A DNA stretch of 15,727 nucleotides from an uncultured Campylobacter sp. (GCF_938018035.1 NZ_CALIJF010000255.1:1-15727); one strand, 5' to 3'. Counted from the stretch's first letter, positions 1-7,658 are shown. The notes: a model not told the origin generated them from the letters alone. Made by a program: numbers and translations.

Positions 1-1276
1 TACCGTGAACTAAATTTTATCGCGGCGATTGTCTAGAGCCATTCAGAACGGCGAGTCGGAATTTATAGCTCTCCGCTAGCGATAAAATTTTATGCGGTAT
101 GAGCCTGCCGCGCTTTGATGCGCGAAAATTCTAACGCTGCGGCAAGTGAAATTTAAGAGAGCTCCGCTCGTAGACGGCGAGTAAAATTTAAATGGTTCAA
201 GTTGCTACGGCGCGGAATTTACGAGTTATTTTTGCGGCGCTTGCAGGCGAAATTTGGATAGCCAAGCTTGCCGAGCGGTAAATTTTACGTAATATCGCGC
301 GAGCCGTGCGTACGGCGTGGGCCTGATGAAATTTTAAAAGCGCGCTTTGAGGTAAAATTTAAACGGCGCCTGTTCGGCAGAGAGTAGGGCGATGAAATTG
401 AGCCGCTCCTAAAATACATCGTCTCGGCGGCGATAAAATGTTGCGCGCTTAGAACGAGGTCGTACAAAGGCGAAAGGCGGCGTAAATTTTATCGCGAGAG
501 TTTTTGCGCGAGCAGGCAGGGCTTTGGATAAAAGATCGGAATTTTGCAGCGCGGCGAGTAAAATTTTGCCGAAAGATTTGGCGCAAAGCAGCGCGAATTA
601 AATTTTAAAATTTGCGGCTCAGCAGCGAGGTAAAAGCAGGGCGGTAGAGCGGCAGCGGGCTTTGTTTCTAGCAGGCGTTTTGCGATAAACGAACGGCGAT
701 TGAACCGAGCACGGACGGCAGTAAAATTCGCTACGAAACAAGCGGCGCGATTAAATGCCGATTGCGAGCGGCGGTAAATTTTACCTCAAAGGACGCGGTA
801 GCTGAAGTCGCACTATGTAAAGAAAGCCGAAACTAGGTATAAAATTTCGCCAAAAGGTGCGGCGGCGATAAAATTTCACCGCAAGAGGGCGCGACGCAGA
901 TAGAGAGCTCTGCGCTCACAGCTCGCCGGGTGTTTGAAACTCGCTTTTGTTTGCGTTTTGAAGCGAATTTATCGCGGATACTCACGGATCGCTTCATGTT
1001 TTGGAGACTGCCCCGTTCATGCGCGTTGTGTGCGCATCGTTAGCGGCGCGGCTAGCCGATGCGATATGCACGCGCTCAAGACGGATCGGGCGGCGCGCGG
1101 AATATTCGGCGCGAGCCGTAAGCAACGCCGATCGTGCGGGCACTCGAATTCGAGCGGGCGATTGCAGGGCGCCCCGGCGCGATAGAGCTTGGTTTTACGC
1201 GCTTGCGGTAAGTTGCGTCGAATTTATGCGAGGTTTGGGCGAAATCGTTCGGCGTTCGTCGCGAAATTTAAAGCGC
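1..1276. other. Gene-free region rich in AAATTT motifs
   Basis: I see no convincing gene here. The first ~900 bp contain about 17 AT blocks of the form (A)AAATTT(T), roughly one per 50 bp, often preceded by GCGGCGA or GAGT and set in GC-rich sequence (for example near 85, 181, 281, 352, 483, 562, 597, 773, 838 and 867). The short open frames in the region start at weak codons, lack a Shine-Dalgarno sequence and have compositions (Arg, Cys, Ala, Ser) typical of out-of-frame GC-rich DNA. It may be degraded coding sequence or a repeat-expanded spacer upstream of the exporter operon. No promoter could be placed with confidence. Confidence 0.6.
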
Positions 1277-1376
1277 GCAGCGGTTGTAAAACCAAGATGC
1301 CGCAGCTGTCACAAAACTAAGACGCCGTAGCGGTCGCAAAACTAAGACGTCTTTGCGGCTGTAGAAGCAAGGCGTC
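1277..1376. repeat. 25-bp tandem repeat, four units
   Basis: Four consecutive 25-bp units start at 1277, 1302, 1327 and 1352. They share the pattern G-Y-R-GCGGTYG-Y-AAAAC-Y-AAGAYGYC; the first three are close and the fourth is more diverged. The period is not a multiple of three, unlike the repeats inside the exporter genes, which fits non-coding DNA. It lies about 85 bp upstream of the start of the ATPase gene, so changes in copy number would move anything upstream relative to that gene. Confidence 0.8.
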
Positions 1377-1410
1377 GCGATAAAGAGCGTCCTTTTGGGC
1401 GTGCGTAGGT

Positions 1411-1436
1411 CCCGTTCGTCGCGCCAAGCGACGGGG
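1411..1436. other. Hairpin just upstream of the exporter ATPase gene
   Basis: CGTCGC (1417-1422) and GCGACG (1428-1433) are perfect inverted repeats around a 5-nt loop. CCC (1411-1413) can also pair with GGG (1434-1436) if GTT is bulged out. No T-run follows on either strand, so it is a poor intrinsic terminator. It ends about 17 nt before the Shine-Dalgarno sequence of the ATPase gene and could be a leader structure. Confidence 0.4.
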
Positions 1437-1462
1437 CGAGTAAATAAAATTTGGAGCTAGGC

Positions 1463-3337
1463 TTGGATCTACTAAATATTGTAAATTTAAAGAAATTTTA
1501 TCTGCGAGAGGATCGCAGCAAAAACGTCGTTTTTGAAAATTTTGATCTGCGAATTGGCGACGCGCCGCGGCTCATCAGCCTCACGGGCCCCGACGGCGCG
1601 GGCAAATCCACGCTTTTAAAGCTCATTTGCGGCATCATCGCGCCCGATTGCGGCGAGATAAAATTTGCTGGCTTCGTCCCGAGCGGCGAAAATAAAGAAT
1701 TCGTCCGCGCAAACGGCTATATGTCGCAGAGTCTGGGGCTTTACGAGGAGCTTAGCGTCTGGCAAAATTTAAACATCTTCGCAGGCCTAAAAGGGCTTGA
1801 TCTAAAAGACGGCGAGGAGTATCTGCGCGGGCTTTTGCGCCGCGTGGGGCTTTTGAAATTTAAAGATTACGCCGTGGATTCGCTCTCCGGCGGGATGAAG
1901 CAAAAGCTCGGCGTCGCCTGCGCGATTGCAGCTCGTCCGCGGCTTTTGGTGCTAGATGAGCCCACAGTCGGCGTCGATCCGCTCTCGCGCAGCGAGCTGT
2001 GGGCGATCGTGCGCGAGTATCTGGATCAAAGCGGCGCGAAATGCATATTTTCGACGGCGTATTTCGACGAGGCGGCGGATGCCGATCTGACGCTGATCTT
2101 ACTCGGCGGCAAGATCATAGCGCAGGAGCGCGCCGCAAAGATCACCGCGGCGCTGCGGGATCGCACCTTTCGCATCGACGGCGAGGATTATCAGAGCCTG
2201 GCGCGCCGCTTGATGTTTAAGACGCAAAGATTTTTAAAAAACTCCCCGCTCATCGACATCTGCCCCAGAGACGGCAGCGTCGATCTGCTAAGCGATGAGC
2301 CGATAAGCCTGCGCGATCTGCAAGAGTTTTTAAACGCGAGCCTAGAGGGTGATGGCGAAAATACAGAGCGCGAAAACGGGAGCGGCGAAAATTTTAAAAT
2401 TTCAAATGAAAACGAGGGCGTTAAATTTAGTGAAAGCGGAGATGTCAAATTTAATGAAAACGGAAGCGCTAAATTTAAACTGAGCCCGCGCGAGGCGAGC
2501 CTGGAGGATGCGTATATTTTTTTAAATAAAGCGGAGATCGGCGCGGCAAACTTCGGCTACGAAAAAAGGAGCTTCGATGCGGCTCAAACCGTCATCAAAG
2601 TGCGCGACGTGAGTAAAAAATTCGGCTCATTTACCGCCGTGGAAAATACGAGTTTCGAGGTCAAAAAGGGCGAGATTTTCGGCCTTCTGGGCCCAAACGG
2701 CGCGGGCAAGACGACGACCTTTCGTATGATCTGCGCGCTTTTGGGGATGAGCGGAGGCGAGATCTCGGTCATGGGCGAGGATCTGCGCTACGCCAAATCA
2801 TCGATCAGATCGCGCATCGGCTACGTCTCGCAGAAATTTTCGCTTTATAAAAAGCTAAGCTGCTATCAAAATTTAGAGTATTTCGGCCGCAGCTACGGCA
2901 TCGGCGGAGCAGCGCTGAAACGGCGTATAGAGGAGCTTTTGAGCGAGTTTGGCTTGCAGCGGCTGCGAAACGAGACGTGGCAGAACCTGCCCTTTGGCGC
3001 GGGGCGCAACCTCAGCATGGCGTGCGCGCTCATCCACCGCCCCGAGATTTTGTTTCTCGACGAGGCCACCAGCGGCGCCGATCCGCTCTCGCGCAGGCTC
3101 TTTTGGAACCGCATAAATGCGCTGGCGCGCACCGGCGTGAGCGTGGTCGTGACGACGCATTTTATGGAGGAGGCGGAGTATTGCGATCGGTTTTTGATCC
3201 AAGATCGCGGCAAAATCCTGGCGCTAGGCAGCCCCGACGAGGTCTGCGTGCAGCACGGGCGGCGGCTTAGCGTGCAGCAGGCCTTCATAAACGAGGTGCA
3301 AAAATTTAGAAGCGAGGCGGGCGATAAGGGCTTTTGA
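1463..3337 (+). CDS. Tandem ABC ATPase of a YbhF-type exporter
   Basis: Cytoplasmic ATP-hydrolysing subunit of an ABC-2 exporter, with two nucleotide-binding domains in one chain. I chose TTG at 1463 (624 aa) because GGAG at 1453-1456 lies 6 nt upstream; an in-frame TTG at 1451 gives 4 more residues but has a poorer ribosome site. Domain 1: Walker A GPDGAGKST (42-50), signature LSGGM (141-145), Walker B D165/E166; the usual H-loop histidine is replaced (FSTAYFDEA). Domain 2: Walker A GPNGAGKTT (410-418), D533/E534, H566. Its signature is degenerate (LPFGAGRNLS), as I recall for E. coli YbhF. The linker holds a 24-bp repeat insert (about residues 318-341). It leads the exporter genes; the two permeases follow on the same strand. 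The transported substrate cannot be read from sequence. YbhF in E. coli has been linked to drug and cation efflux; transfer of that role here is inference. Confidence 0.93.
   Translation: MDLLNIVNLKKFYLREDRSKNVVFENFDLRIGDAPRLISLTGPDGAGKSTLLKLICGIIAPDCGEIKFAGFVPSGENKEFVRANGYMSQSLGLYEELSVWQNLNIFAGLKGLDLKDGEEYLRGLLRRVGLLKFKDYAVDSLSGGMKQKLGVACAIAARPRLLVLDEPTVGVDPLSRSELWAIVREYLDQSGAKCIFSTAYFDEAADADLTLILLGGKIIAQERAAKITAALRDRTFRIDGEDYQSLARRLMFKTQRFLKNSPLIDICPRDGSVDLLSDEPISLRDLQEFLNASLEGDGENTERENGSGENFKISNENEGVKFSESGDVKFNENGSAKFKLSPREASLEDAYIFLNKAEIGAANFGYEKRSFDAAQTVIKVRDVSKKFGSFTAVENTSFEVKKGEIFGLLGPNGAGKTTTFRMICALLGMSGGEISVMGEDLRYAKSSIRSRIGYVSQKFSLYKKLSCYQNLEYFGRSYGIGGAALKRRIEELLSEFGLQRLRNETWQNLPFGAGRNLSMACALIHRPEILFLDEATSGADPLSRRLFWNRINALARTGVSVVVTTHFMEEAEYCDRFLIQDRGKILALGSPDEVCVQHGRRLSVQQAFINEVQKFRSEAGDKGF
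2414..2485 (+). repeat. In-frame 24-bp repeat in the ATPase linker, three units
   Basis: Units start at 2414, 2438 and 2462 and encode EGVKFSES, GDVKFNEN and GSAKFKLS. Each has a TNAAATTTA core. An AATTTTAAAATTT palindrome sits just upstream (near 2392-2402). The insert is in frame between the two ATPase domains, so it lengthens a flexible linker without disrupting either domain. Confidence 0.75.
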
Positions 3338-3380
3338 TCTAAATTTTGCGCGAGCGGCGAAGATTTTTGATCCGAATTTT

Positions 3381-3818
3381 ATGCGGACTTGGCGAAAAGC
3401 TGCACACCCGCGCGATAAAATTCCAAGCGGCGAAAGGCTCTTGCGGGGCGATGAAATTTTAAACGGCGGCGGAATTTTGAGCGACCGAGCTTTGAACATC
3501 GGTAAAATTCTAAGCGACAGCGGGATTTTTAGCAGCGGCGAAATTTGGAGCGATAGTAAAATTTTAAATGGCAGTGAAATTTTAAGAGATTGCGAAATTT
3601 CAAGCGGTAGTGGAATTTTGAATGAGATGTCGCGCAGCGGGACACGGCGCGGATTTTTTAGATGGATACTGCGCGAGCTCCGCGCCGAAGCGAGCCCGCT
3701 TCGTCTGCGCCGTAAATTTCAAAGCGCGGTAGTCGCCGAATTTGCGCGATTTAAATTCCAAAGCTTATCGCGAGCGGCGCAGTTTCGCAAAATCCGAGCA
3801 CAGGGGCAGGGCGGATGA
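3381..3818 (+). CDS. Doubtful repeat-built ORF in the ATPase-permease spacer
   Basis: This 145-aa open frame fills most of the 477-bp gap between the ATPase and the first permease, and its TGA overlaps the permease ATG (ATGA at 3815-3818). There is no Shine-Dalgarno sequence at its ATG (3381). The middle encodes hexapeptide repeats such as GKILSDS, GIFSSG, EIWSDS, KILNGS, EILRDC and EISSGS, which come from an 18-bp DNA repeat. The C-terminal part is Arg/Ala/Phe-rich with no recognisable domain. It could be translated as a coupling bridge into the permease or could simply be repeat-filled spacer. No homologous family is recognised, and I regard it as more likely non-functional as a protein. 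Confidence 0.22.
   Translation: MRTWRKAAHPRDKIPSGERLLRGDEILNGGGILSDRALNIGKILSDSGIFSSGEIWSDSKILNGSEILRDCEISSGSGILNEMSRSGTRRGFFRWILRELRAEASPLRLRRKFQSAVVAEFARFKFQSLSRAAQFRKIRAQGQGG
3504..3629 (+). repeat. 18-bp tandem repeat, about seven units
   Basis: Units begin at 3504, 3522, 3540, 3558, 3576, 3594 and 3612. Each starts with RAAATTTT or a variant (AAAATTCT, GGATTTTT, GAAATTTG, AAAATTTT, GAAATTTT, GAAATTTC, GGAATTTT) followed by an AGCGRYAGY-like half. The exact 18-bp spacing holds across all seven units. It is a candidate variable-number repeat. Confidence 0.8.
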
Positions 3819-5479
3819 ACTTTACCTTTTTAAAAATCCTCGTAAAAAAGGAGTTCGCGCAGATCGCAAAGGACCGATCGGCGCTCGTGATCGCGTTTTT
3901 GATGCCGCTAATTTTGGTCGTGATCTACGGATACGCGATGCGGATGGACATAAAGCCCGTCAAGGTGGGCTTCGTAAGCGATCTGAGCTCCAAAATCGAG
4001 CGGGATCTACTCGGCGGATTTTTGGGCTCAAAATACCTGCAAACCCGCGTCTATACGGATTTAGAGAGCGCGAGGAGAGATTTTAAGGCGCACGAGATCG
4101 AGAGCATTTTGTATTTTGATCCGCGCTTTGCGGCGAAATTTCAAAGCACTTTGGGCGGACTCGGCGGCGCGGGCGGCGGCGTAAATTTAAATATCTTTAG
4201 CGACGAAAGCCTCTCCATGGACGGTGCAAGCGATATCCAAAATATGAGCGGCGACGCCAATGTCCGTCCGCTTGAGGACGGCGGCGCTGGCGCTAGCACG
4301 GAGAGCGGCATAAACACCTCTGCAGGCGGTACCGGCGCAAGAGGGGAGGGCTCATACGGCAACGGCTCAGAAGCGGGCGGCAGCGGAGTAAATTCAAGCA
4401 GCGCGACCGCAAATTCTAGCGGCGGTAGTATGGGCGCGACTGCAAATTCTAGTAGCGGCGCAGGCGACATAGGCGCAAATCAAGGCAGCGTAAATTTAAT
4501 AGGCGGCGCAGGCGATACGAATACAGGCCTCATCGGTGGCGCAGACGATACGAATACAGGCCTCATGGGTGGTGCGGACAATCTCCAAAATGCGAGCGGC
4601 GGCATCAATGCAAGCCCTTACGCTAGCGGCGCTGTAAATAACGGCGGCGGCACGGGCGGTGCAGGCGGCGGCGCGAGCAGCTCGAATAAAGACGGCGCCG
4701 AAATTTTCCTTATCCAAAACGCCACTCAGTCGCAGCTCGCGCTTCTTAGCTATGTTTACGTAGCAGGAGTTATCGAGCAGGTTTTGGCGCAAGATTACGG
4801 CTTTTTAAACGCAAATTTAAACGCCGCGGCAAAGCCTGTCAGCGTGAATTATCGCAGCTGGTTCAACGAAGCCAACGAATCGACGTGGTATCTCGTATCT
4901 GCCGAGTACGTGGGGATTTTAGGGCTCATCTGCCTATTTATGGTCGCGGTCGTGATCTCGCGCGAATGGGACCGCGGCACGATCGCCTCGCTTTACAACT
5001 CCAACGCAAGCGCGCTTGAGATCGTCACTGCCAAGGTCGGCGCGTATTATTTCCTAGCGCTTTTGGGCGGCGCGATGACGCTCGTTTACGGGCAGGTGCT
5101 TTTGGGCATCCCGATCCGCGGCAGCGTGGCGATGCTGCTGGCGACGCTTTGCGTCTTCGTGCTGGAGATGACCTGCCTAGGCATGCTGATCTCGGCGATC
5201 TGCAAAAATCAATTCCTAGCGCAGGAATACGCCATCGTCATCGGCTATCTGCCCGTGACGCTGCTTAGCGGCATGATATTCGATCTGCGCGGACTGCCCG
5301 CGGCGGTCAACTTCATCGGGCACCTGCTGCCGCCCACATACGCGGTCGAGTCCTTTCGCATCTGCTTCCTATCGGGCGGACAGAGCGCGACGCTGTGGGT
5401 AAACCTCGCCATTCAGGCGCTCGGAGCGGTTTTGTTTTTCGGCCTGTGCGTGCTTAGCGTAAAAAGGGGCGCACGATGA
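3815..5479 (+). CDS. ABC-2 exporter permease, YbhS-like, with large periplasmic insert
   Basis: Inner-membrane permease of the exporter (554 aa). The N-terminus (FLKILVKKEFAQIAKDRSAL followed by a first helix ending VVIYGYAM) and the C-terminal five-helix block are typical of ABC-2 permeases; REWDRGTIASL and ICKNQFLAQ correspond to motifs in YbhS. YbhS is about 377 aa; here roughly residues 113-292 form an extra Gly/Ser/Asn/Ala-rich, low-complexity segment in the large periplasmic loop, with no cysteines or predicted helix. Removing it returns the family length. The ATG at 3815 overlaps the stop of the upstream spacer ORF; no strong Shine-Dalgarno is visible (GGGGCAGGGCGG precedes it), so translation may depend on coupling. 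The second permease is further downstream on the same strand; together they would form the membrane channel for the tandem ATPase. Confidence 0.9.
   Translation: MNFTFLKILVKKEFAQIAKDRSALVIAFLMPLILVVIYGYAMRMDIKPVKVGFVSDLSSKIERDLLGGFLGSKYLQTRVYTDLESARRDFKAHEIESILYFDPRFAAKFQSTLGGLGGAGGGVNLNIFSDESLSMDGASDIQNMSGDANVRPLEDGGAGASTESGINTSAGGTGARGEGSYGNGSEAGGSGVNSSSATANSSGGSMGATANSSSGAGDIGANQGSVNLIGGAGDTNTGLIGGADDTNTGLMGGADNLQNASGGINASPYASGAVNNGGGTGGAGGGASSSNKDGAEIFLIQNATQSQLALLSYVYVAGVIEQVLAQDYGFLNANLNAAAKPVSVNYRSWFNEANESTWYLVSAEYVGILGLICLFMVAVVISREWDRGTIASLYNSNASALEIVTAKVGAYYFLALLGGAMTLVYGQVLLGIPIRGSVAMLLATLCVFVLEMTCLGMLISAICKNQFLAQEYAIVIGYLPVTLLSGMIFDLRGLPAAVNFIGHLLPPTYAVESFRICFLSGGQSATLWVNLAIQALGAVLFFGLCVLSVKRGAR
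4502..4567 (+). repeat. 33-bp in-frame repeat in the permease insert
   Basis: Two near-identical 33-bp units (4502-4534, 4535-4567) encode GGAGDTNTGLI and GGADDTNTGLM, and a partial third (GGADN) follows. Slightly upstream (about 4400-4465) a second 33-bp period encodes ATANSSGGSMG then ATANSSSGAGD. These show how the loop insert grew by tandem duplication that keeps the frame. Confidence 0.8.
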
Positions 5480-6309
5480 AATTTTTAAAATTTCTAGACG
5501 CGAGGAGCTTTGGCTTGCAGGCGGCGGAGTGTAGATTTGAAATTTCAAAATTTCTCGGCGCGAGGCGCTTTAGCTTGCGGGCGACGACGAGGTTTTTAAA
5601 TTTTACGCCAGCGTCGCACAATGGATTTAGAATTTTAAAATTTACATCCAAACTGAGAGGCGGATCTGAAATTTTAAAATTTACGCCTAAGCTTCGTAAT
5701 CGGTTTGGAATTTTAAAATTTACGCTTGCTTTAGCGCGTCTTGCGGACACAGCGCAAAATTTTATATCGCAGCGTGGATTTAAAATTTTAAAGCTTGTTT
5801 GCGAGCCGCTACGTGCTCCGCGTCGTATTTTGCCGAGAGCAGATAAAGCCGAAGCGTGGCACGGATGCGACATAGCAGAAAAACGGCGCGCGGTTAAACT
5901 TACTTATGCGGGCGGATATTTGAATTCTGCGCGGCGCTACATAGCGCGATTTTGTAGCGCAGCTGCACGGTACGGCTACAAAGTAGGGCGCGAAGAAAAA
6001 TTTAGTAAATTTGACTTCACAAACGCGCTTTTAAATTTCATCTCCTTGCCGCCGCGTAAATTTAAATCTGCGTTTTTGAAATTTTCACCCGCGCCGTCGC
6101 GCAATGGATTTGAAATTTTGAAATTTGTGCCCGAGCTGAGCGACGGATTTGAAATTTTAAAATTTACGCTCGAGCCGTGCAAATTTAAATCGACGCCCGC
6201 GGTGCGTTTAAATTTCGCTTTAAATTCCATTCCACCCGCCAGCGCCTCTAAATTTGAAAATGGCGTTAAATTTAAAGGCGCCGCTAAATTTGAAAGGAGT
6301 GCGCGATGA
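5476..6309 (+). CDS. Repeat-built hypothetical ORF between the two permeases
   Basis: A 277-aa open frame joined at both ends by ATGA overlaps: its ATG overlaps the TGA of the first permease and its TGA overlaps the ATG of the second. AAAAAGGGG (5461-5469) lies 6 nt before the start, a good Shine-Dalgarno. The protein is very basic and aromatic, with repeated ILKFT / FEILKF / KFLNFT motifs from 39-bp DNA repeats, and shows no signal peptide, convincing membrane helix or known domain. All the AT-palindromes lie in the one phase that avoids TAA, which is what selection for an open frame, or in-phase duplication, would give. The antisense strand is also partly open, so openness alone is weak evidence. 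It may be a translated spacer, a degenerate protein or a true lineage-specific gene; I cannot assign a function. Confidence 0.4.
   Translation: MKFLKFLDARSFGLQAAECRFEISKFLGARRFSLRATTRFLNFTPASHNGFRILKFTSKLRGGSEILKFTPKLRNRFGILKFTLALARLADTAQNFISQRGFKILKLVCEPLRAPRRILPRADKAEAWHGCDIAEKRRAVKLTYAGGYLNSARRYIARFCSAAARYGYKVGREEKFSKFDFTNALLNFISLPPRKFKSAFLKFSPAPSRNGFEILKFVPELSDGFEILKFTLEPCKFKSTPAVRLNFALNSIPPASASKFENGVKFKGAAKFERSAR
5593..5748 (+). repeat. 39-bp tandem repeat, four units (block 1)
   Basis: Units start at 5593, 5632, 5671 and 5710. The last three share ATTTTAAAATTTA at exactly 39-bp spacing. They encode FLNFTPASHNGFR, ILKFTSKLRGGSE, ILKFTPKLRNRFG and ILKFTLALARLAD. A longer imperfect repeat of about 54-60 bp lies just upstream (5479-5592; KFLDARSFGL then KFLGARRFSL). 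Confidence 0.75.
6073..6192 (+). repeat. 39-bp repeat block 2, three units
   Basis: One 42-bp unit (6073-6114) and two 39-bp units (6115-6153, 6154-6192) encode FLKFSPAPSRNGFE, ILKFVPELSDGFE and ILKFTLEPCKFKS. The order and sequence mirror block 1 at 5593-5748, so a multi-unit segment was probably duplicated as a whole and then diverged. Confidence 0.7.
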
Positions 6310-7397
6310 ACGCTCTGCGAAAATCCCTGCTTCGAATTCGCGCGCTGATAAAAAAGGAATTTTTGGCGATGTTTCGCGACAAGGGCACGCGCATGGTGCT
6401 GATCGTGCCGGTGCTGGTGCAGGCGATCATATTCGGCTATGGCGCGAATTTCACCCCCGAGCAGGTGCGCTACGCGATTTTGGACGACGCCCGCGATGCG
6501 ACGTCCACCGCGCTGGTGCAGAGCATCGCCGCTACGCCGATGTTTAAGACCGAACTTGGCTGCAAAGACCTAACCTGCCTGCGCCGCGCGGTAAGCGAGG
6601 GCGAGGCGATCATCGGGATCTATTTTGGCAGCGATTTTAAGGATACGCATGAGCTTTTGATCATCGCGGATTCGCGCAATACGACCTTGGCAAACACCGT
6701 CATCGGCTTCGTGCAGGCCATAGCGGGGGAATACAACGCGCAGCATTTTGTTAATTTAATCAGCATAAATCCGCGCTATGTTTTTAACGAAAACACGATC
6801 ACGCGCTACACGATCATGACGGGGATGATTTTGGGGCTTTCGATGATTCAGGTGCTGATGCTATCTGCGTTTAGCGTCTCCCGCGAGCGCGAGGAGGGGA
6901 GCTTCGATATGATGCTGATGACGCCCGCGAACCCGCTTGAGATGCTGATCGGCAAAGCCGTGCCGCCCGTGCTGATCGCGATCGCGCAGGGGCTCGCGCT
7001 GTTTTTGATCTGCGTATTTTACTTCGAAATTCCGTTTCGAGGGCGCTTTGCGGATCTTTTTGCGATCATCGCGATCTTTAGCGCCTGCAACGTAGGCATC
7101 GGCCTCGTGATCTCGACCGTCTGCAAGACCTCGCTACAATCGGTCGTGAGCTCGTTTTTGTTCCTGCTGCCGTGCATTATGATAAGCGGGCTGATAACGC
7201 CTGCGGACGCGATGCCGCGGTGGTTTTACTACATCGCGCACCTCGATCCGATGTATTATGCCAACAACTGCATGTGGCGGATCTATCTGGAGGGCGCGGG
7301 CCTGGGCGAGCTGTGGCATCTCATCGTGCCGCTGCTGCTGATCGGGCTTGGTACGTTGAGCTTTGCCGCGTCGCTTTTTAGAAATAAGCTGGATTAG
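6306..7397 (+). CDS. ABC-2 exporter permease, YbhR-like
   Basis: Second inner-membrane permease of the exporter (363 aa, close to the usual length of about 370 for YbhR). N-terminal cytoplasmic stretch IRALIKKEFLAMFRDKGTR precedes the first helix (MVLIVPVLVQAIIFGYG); a periplasmic loop of about 140 residues follows, then the C-terminal multi-helix ABC-2 block with SREREEGSFDMMLMTPA, the short amphipathic coupling segment typical of this family. The start at 6306 has its own strong ribosome site (AAAGGAG at 6293-6299, 6-nt spacing), which lies inside the preceding spacer ORF, and it overlaps that ORF by ATGA. Unlike the first permease it has no low-complexity insert. The order ATPase, YbhS-type, YbhR-type matches the E. 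coli ybhFSR genes. Confidence 0.93.
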   Translation: MNALRKSLLRIRALIKKEFLAMFRDKGTRMVLIVPVLVQAIIFGYGANFTPEQVRYAILDDARDATSTALVQSIAATPMFKTELGCKDLTCLRRAVSEGEAIIGIYFGSDFKDTHELLIIADSRNTTLANTVIGFVQAIAGEYNAQHFVNLISINPRYVFNENTITRYTIMTGMILGLSMIQVLMLSAFSVSREREEGSFDMMLMTPANPLEMLIGKAVPPVLIAIAQGLALFLICVFYFEIPFRGRFADLFAIIAIFSACNVGIGLVISTVCKTSLQSVVSSFLFLLPCIMISGLITPADAMPRWFYYIAHLDPMYYANNCMWRIYLEGAGLGELWHLIVPLLLIGLGTLSFAASLFRNKLD

Positions 7398-7658
7398 GGA
7401 TTTAGATCGGAATTTTAGAATTTCAGCTGGAATTTTGGCTTGGATTTTGCTTCGTCGGAATTTTTGGATTGAACCTCTGCTTAAAATTTTAAATTGATCG
7501 CGGAATTTCAGCTTGGAATTTTGCCCTAAATTTTGCGCGTTCGTAGCGGATAAAATTAAATCAAAATTCCGTGTTTCCGCCCGATGCGCCGCGCGTCGCG
7601 ATAAAATTCCGCGCCTTAAATTTTAAAAATTTTACGAAATTCCGTATTGCGAGTAGAG
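7398..7658. other. Convergent intergenic spacer with AATTTT motifs
   Basis: Lies between the ends of the exporter operon (+) and the membrane-protein cluster (-). It contains repeated GGAATTTT and AAATTTTAAA motifs. A weak hairpin (GCGCG near 7600 with CGCGC near 7615) followed by T-rich sequence on the plus strand might act as a terminator, but the stem is only 5 bp, so I do not call one. Confidence 0.4.

Noticed and set aside
285..467. 60-aa minus-strand open frame
   Set aside because: Made of the AAATTT-motif spacer with no ribosome site or domain.
934..1330. Two overlapping plus-strand open frames (83 and 109 aa)
   Set aside because: One starts at TTG, neither has a ribosome site, both are Arg/Ala/Cys-rich in GC-rich DNA, and the second runs into the 25-bp tandem repeat. 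No recognisable motif.
2873..3288. Minus-strand open frames opposite the ATPase gene
   Set aside because: Antisense shadows of a well-supported gene; the plus-strand frame carries all the ATPase motifs.
3504..3629. Possible CRISPR array
   Set aside because: Units are contiguous 18-bp degenerate repeats without unique spacers, and no cas genes are near.
4141..4470. Pro-rich minus-strand open frame opposite the permease insert
   Set aside because: Complement of Gly-rich GGC codons gives Pro/Ala-rich frames; no independent evidence.
5454..5873. 139-aa minus-strand frame opposite the repeat ORF
   Set aside because: Open because the AT palindromes read the same on both strands; no ribosome site and it overlaps the end of the permease gene.
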